Part shown: positions 5,078-6,499 of the stretch, piece by piece
Position numbering within the stretch: position 1 is the stretch's first letter
How the letters are laid out: every line of letters starts with the position of its first letter
DNA from: Acidobacteriota bacterium
GTDB lineage: Bacteria > Acidobacteriota > Terriglobia > Terriglobales > Acidobacteriaceae
NCBI GenBank assembly: GCA_021798655.1
Contig: JAJZFE010000067.1
Coordinates: 1 to 6,499 of the forward strand
Length of the DNA: 6,499 nt
Reading direction: 5' to 3'
The notes under the pieces: model-generated
Database searches by the model: none
Seen by the model: only the letters and a program-made list of their open reading frames with translations
What the model was told of the DNA's origin: nothing
Made by a program: the position numbers and the translations under genes

Positions 5078-6499
5078 ATGGCTCTATCCATCGCCCCATC
5101 TCTGCCTCGTCGCGCACGTCGCGCGCTGCCCGCGCTGCACGTCTTCAAGCCCCTGACTCCAGCCTTCCTGCTGCTCGTCGCCGGCCTCTTCACCGCACTC
5201 AGCGCACTCCCCGCCGCCGCACAATCCGCCGCCCCTTCAGCCTCGGACATCTGGTGGAAGCACGCCGTCGTCTATGAGATCTACCCGCGCTCTTTCCAGG
5301 ACTCCAACGGCGATGGCATCGGCGACCTCAACGGCATCACCTCCCGCATGGACTACCTCCAGCACCTCGGCGTCGACGCCATCTGGATCGCCCCCATGTA
5401 CCCTTCCCCGCAGGTTGACTTCGGCTACGACATCTCCGACTACGAAGCCGTCGATCCCCAGTACGGCACCCTCGCCGACATGGACCACCTCATCGCCGAG
5501 GGCAAAAAACACCACGTCCGCGTCCTCCTCGACATGGTCCTCAACCACACCTCCGACAAGGCCCAGTGGTTCATCGACTCCGCCAGCTCCCGCACCAACC
5601 CCAAGCACGACTGGTACGTCTGGAACGACGGTATCTCCGCCGATACCCCCGGCATCACCCCGCTGCAGAAGCGCTTCGAGCACGACGGCAAGGTCCCGCC
5701 CAACAACTGGGAGTCTCTCTTCGGCGGCTCGGCCTGGGAGTGGGTTCCCGCCGTCCACCAGTTCTACTACCACAAGTTCTACATCCAGCAGCCCGACCTC
5801 AACTGGGACAACCCCGCCGTCGAGAAGGCCTGCTTCGGCGCCATGCGCTTCTGGCTCGACCGCGGCGTCGCCGGCTTCCGGCTGGACGCCATCCCCACCC
5901 TCTTTGAAGATCCCCAGCTCCGCAACGAGCCCGAGGTCGGCGGCGTCAACGCGCAGGGCGACCCCAACCTCAAGGAGATCTACACCACCAACCTGCCCAA
6001 GGTGCACGACGTCATCCGCCGCATGAAGGCGATGGCCGCCAGCTATCCCGGCAATCGCGTCCTCATCGGCGAAACCTACCTGCCCAACACCGCCGAGCTC
6101 GACAAGTGGTACGGCGGCGCAGCGCACGACGAGCTCGACCTGCCCATGGACATGCTCCTCGGCTTCCACGGCGACCACGACAAACTCGACGCCTCCGCCT
6201 TCCGCGCGCACATCACCGAGGCCGAAACCCAGCTCCACGGCTCGCAGCCCCTCTTCGTCTTCGACAACCACGACAACGTCCGCGCCATCAACCGTTACGG
6301 CGACAGCACGCCCGACCCCGCCGTCGACGGCCCGCTCGTCAACAAGGTCCTCGACGCCGTCCTGCTCACCGTCCCTGCCACCGCCCTCACCTACTACGGT
6401 GCGGACATCGGCATGGTCACCACCACGCCCACCCGCAAGGAAGACGTAAAGGACCCCATCGGCATCACCGGCTGGCCCAAGGAAAAGGGCCGCGACAGA
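5078..6499 (+). CDS. Exported GH13 α-amylase-family glycoside hydrolase, probably α-glucosidase type (3' end outside window)
   Basis: 474 codons are visible and the frame is open at the right edge; related enzymes usually have about 550-600 residues, so the end of the barrel and the C-terminal beta domain are missing. The N-terminus is an export signal with a long basic region (RRARR at 11-15), a hydrophobic core about 29-44 and a likely cleavage near PAAAQS (45-50); it lacks a proper twin-arginine motif. The barrel starts at WWKHAVVYEIYPRSFQD. DSNGDGIGD (75-83) is the calcium-binding loop of the α-glucosidase group. Conserved regions follow in order: DMVLNH (152-157), QPDLNW (238-243), GFRLDA with nucleophile Asp270, GETY with acid/base Glu332, and DNHD (396-399) with transition-state Asp399. 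The enzyme should hydrolyse or transfer α-glucosidic bonds in oligosaccharides in the periplasm or outside the cell. The absence of a large insert between barrel elements and the QPDLNW motif favour oligosaccharide-acting enzymes over classic α-amylase. GFRLDAIPTLFED recalls subfamily GH13_17-like proteins, but subfamily and linkage preference cannot be settled here. It is divergent from the receptor gene. Confidence 0.93.
   Translation, partial: MALSIAPSLPRRARRALPALHVFKPLTPAFLLLVAGLFTALSALPAAAQSAAPSASDIWWKHAVVYEIYPRSFQDSNGDGIGDLNGITSRMDYLQHLGVDAIWIAPMYPSPQVDFGYDISDYEAVDPQYGTLADMDHLIAEGKKHHVRVLLDMVLNHTSDKAQWFIDSASSRTNPKHDWYVWNDGISADTPGITPLQKRFEHDGKVPPNNWESLFGGSAWEWVPAVHQFYYHKFYIQQPDLNWDNPAVEKACFGAMRFWLDRGVAGFRLDAIPTLFEDPQLRNEPEVGGVNAQGDPNLKEIYTTNLPKVHDVIRRMKAMAASYPGNRVLIGETYLPNTAELDKWYGGAAHDELDLPMDMLLGFHGDHDKLDASAFRAHITEAETQLHGSQPLFVFDNHDNVRAINRYGDSTPDPAVDGPLVNKVLDAVLLTVPATALTYYGADIGMVTTTPTRKEDVKDPIGITGWPKEKGRDR

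Noticed and set aside
5237..6271. 344-codon open frame on the minus strand opposite the GH13 gene
   Set aside because: Composition is dominated by Val, Gly, Asp and Glu with no recognisable domain, and it is a mirror of a GC-rich gene whose plus-strand frame carries all GH13 motifs.

Overview
The window looks like chromosomal DNA of a GC-rich, Gram-negative soil-type bacterium, most likely an acidobacterium (Terriglobus/Granulicella/Edaphobacter-like). This is inferred from gene types, not from a search. The main clue is a 1214-residue Oar-like outer-membrane receptor with an N-terminal carboxypeptidase-regulatory-like domain, a family greatly expanded in Acidobacteria. Next to it are a secreted TPR protein and a GH13 glycosidase whose motifs resemble α-glucosidases.

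Layout. (1) Bases 1-886, minus strand: the N-terminal 295 residues of an exported tetratricopeptide-repeat protein that runs off the left edge. (2) Bases 887-968: a short gap with a strong minus-strand intrinsic terminator (12-bp stem, GCGA tetraloop, T-tract) and the ribosome binding site of the TPR gene. (3) Bases 969-4613, minus strand: the complete Oar-like/TonB-dependent-receptor-type gene. (4) Bases 4614-5077: a 464-bp divergent intergenic region with a candidate sigma-70 promoter for the receptor, a candidate extended -10 promoter for the glycosidase, a G-rich tract, and two copies of TGATATGACA. Each copy lies upstream of one of the divergent genes and reads in that gene's direction. 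(5) Bases 5078-6499, plus strand: the first 474 residues of an exported GH13 enzyme with all catalytic residues present, cut by the right edge.

How they may work together (inference): the exported GH13 enzyme would cleave α-glucosidic oligosaccharides, and the outer-membrane barrel encoded back to back could take up products or substrates. The shared motif suggests common control. The TPR gene may be read at a reduced level through the terminator from the receptor promoter, or from a promoter I could not find. No mobile element, CRISPR array, tRNA or rRNA was seen. I found no clear new system; the most interesting points are regulatory (shared divergent motif, terminator/RBS alternative pairing) and the paired cysteines of the receptor.
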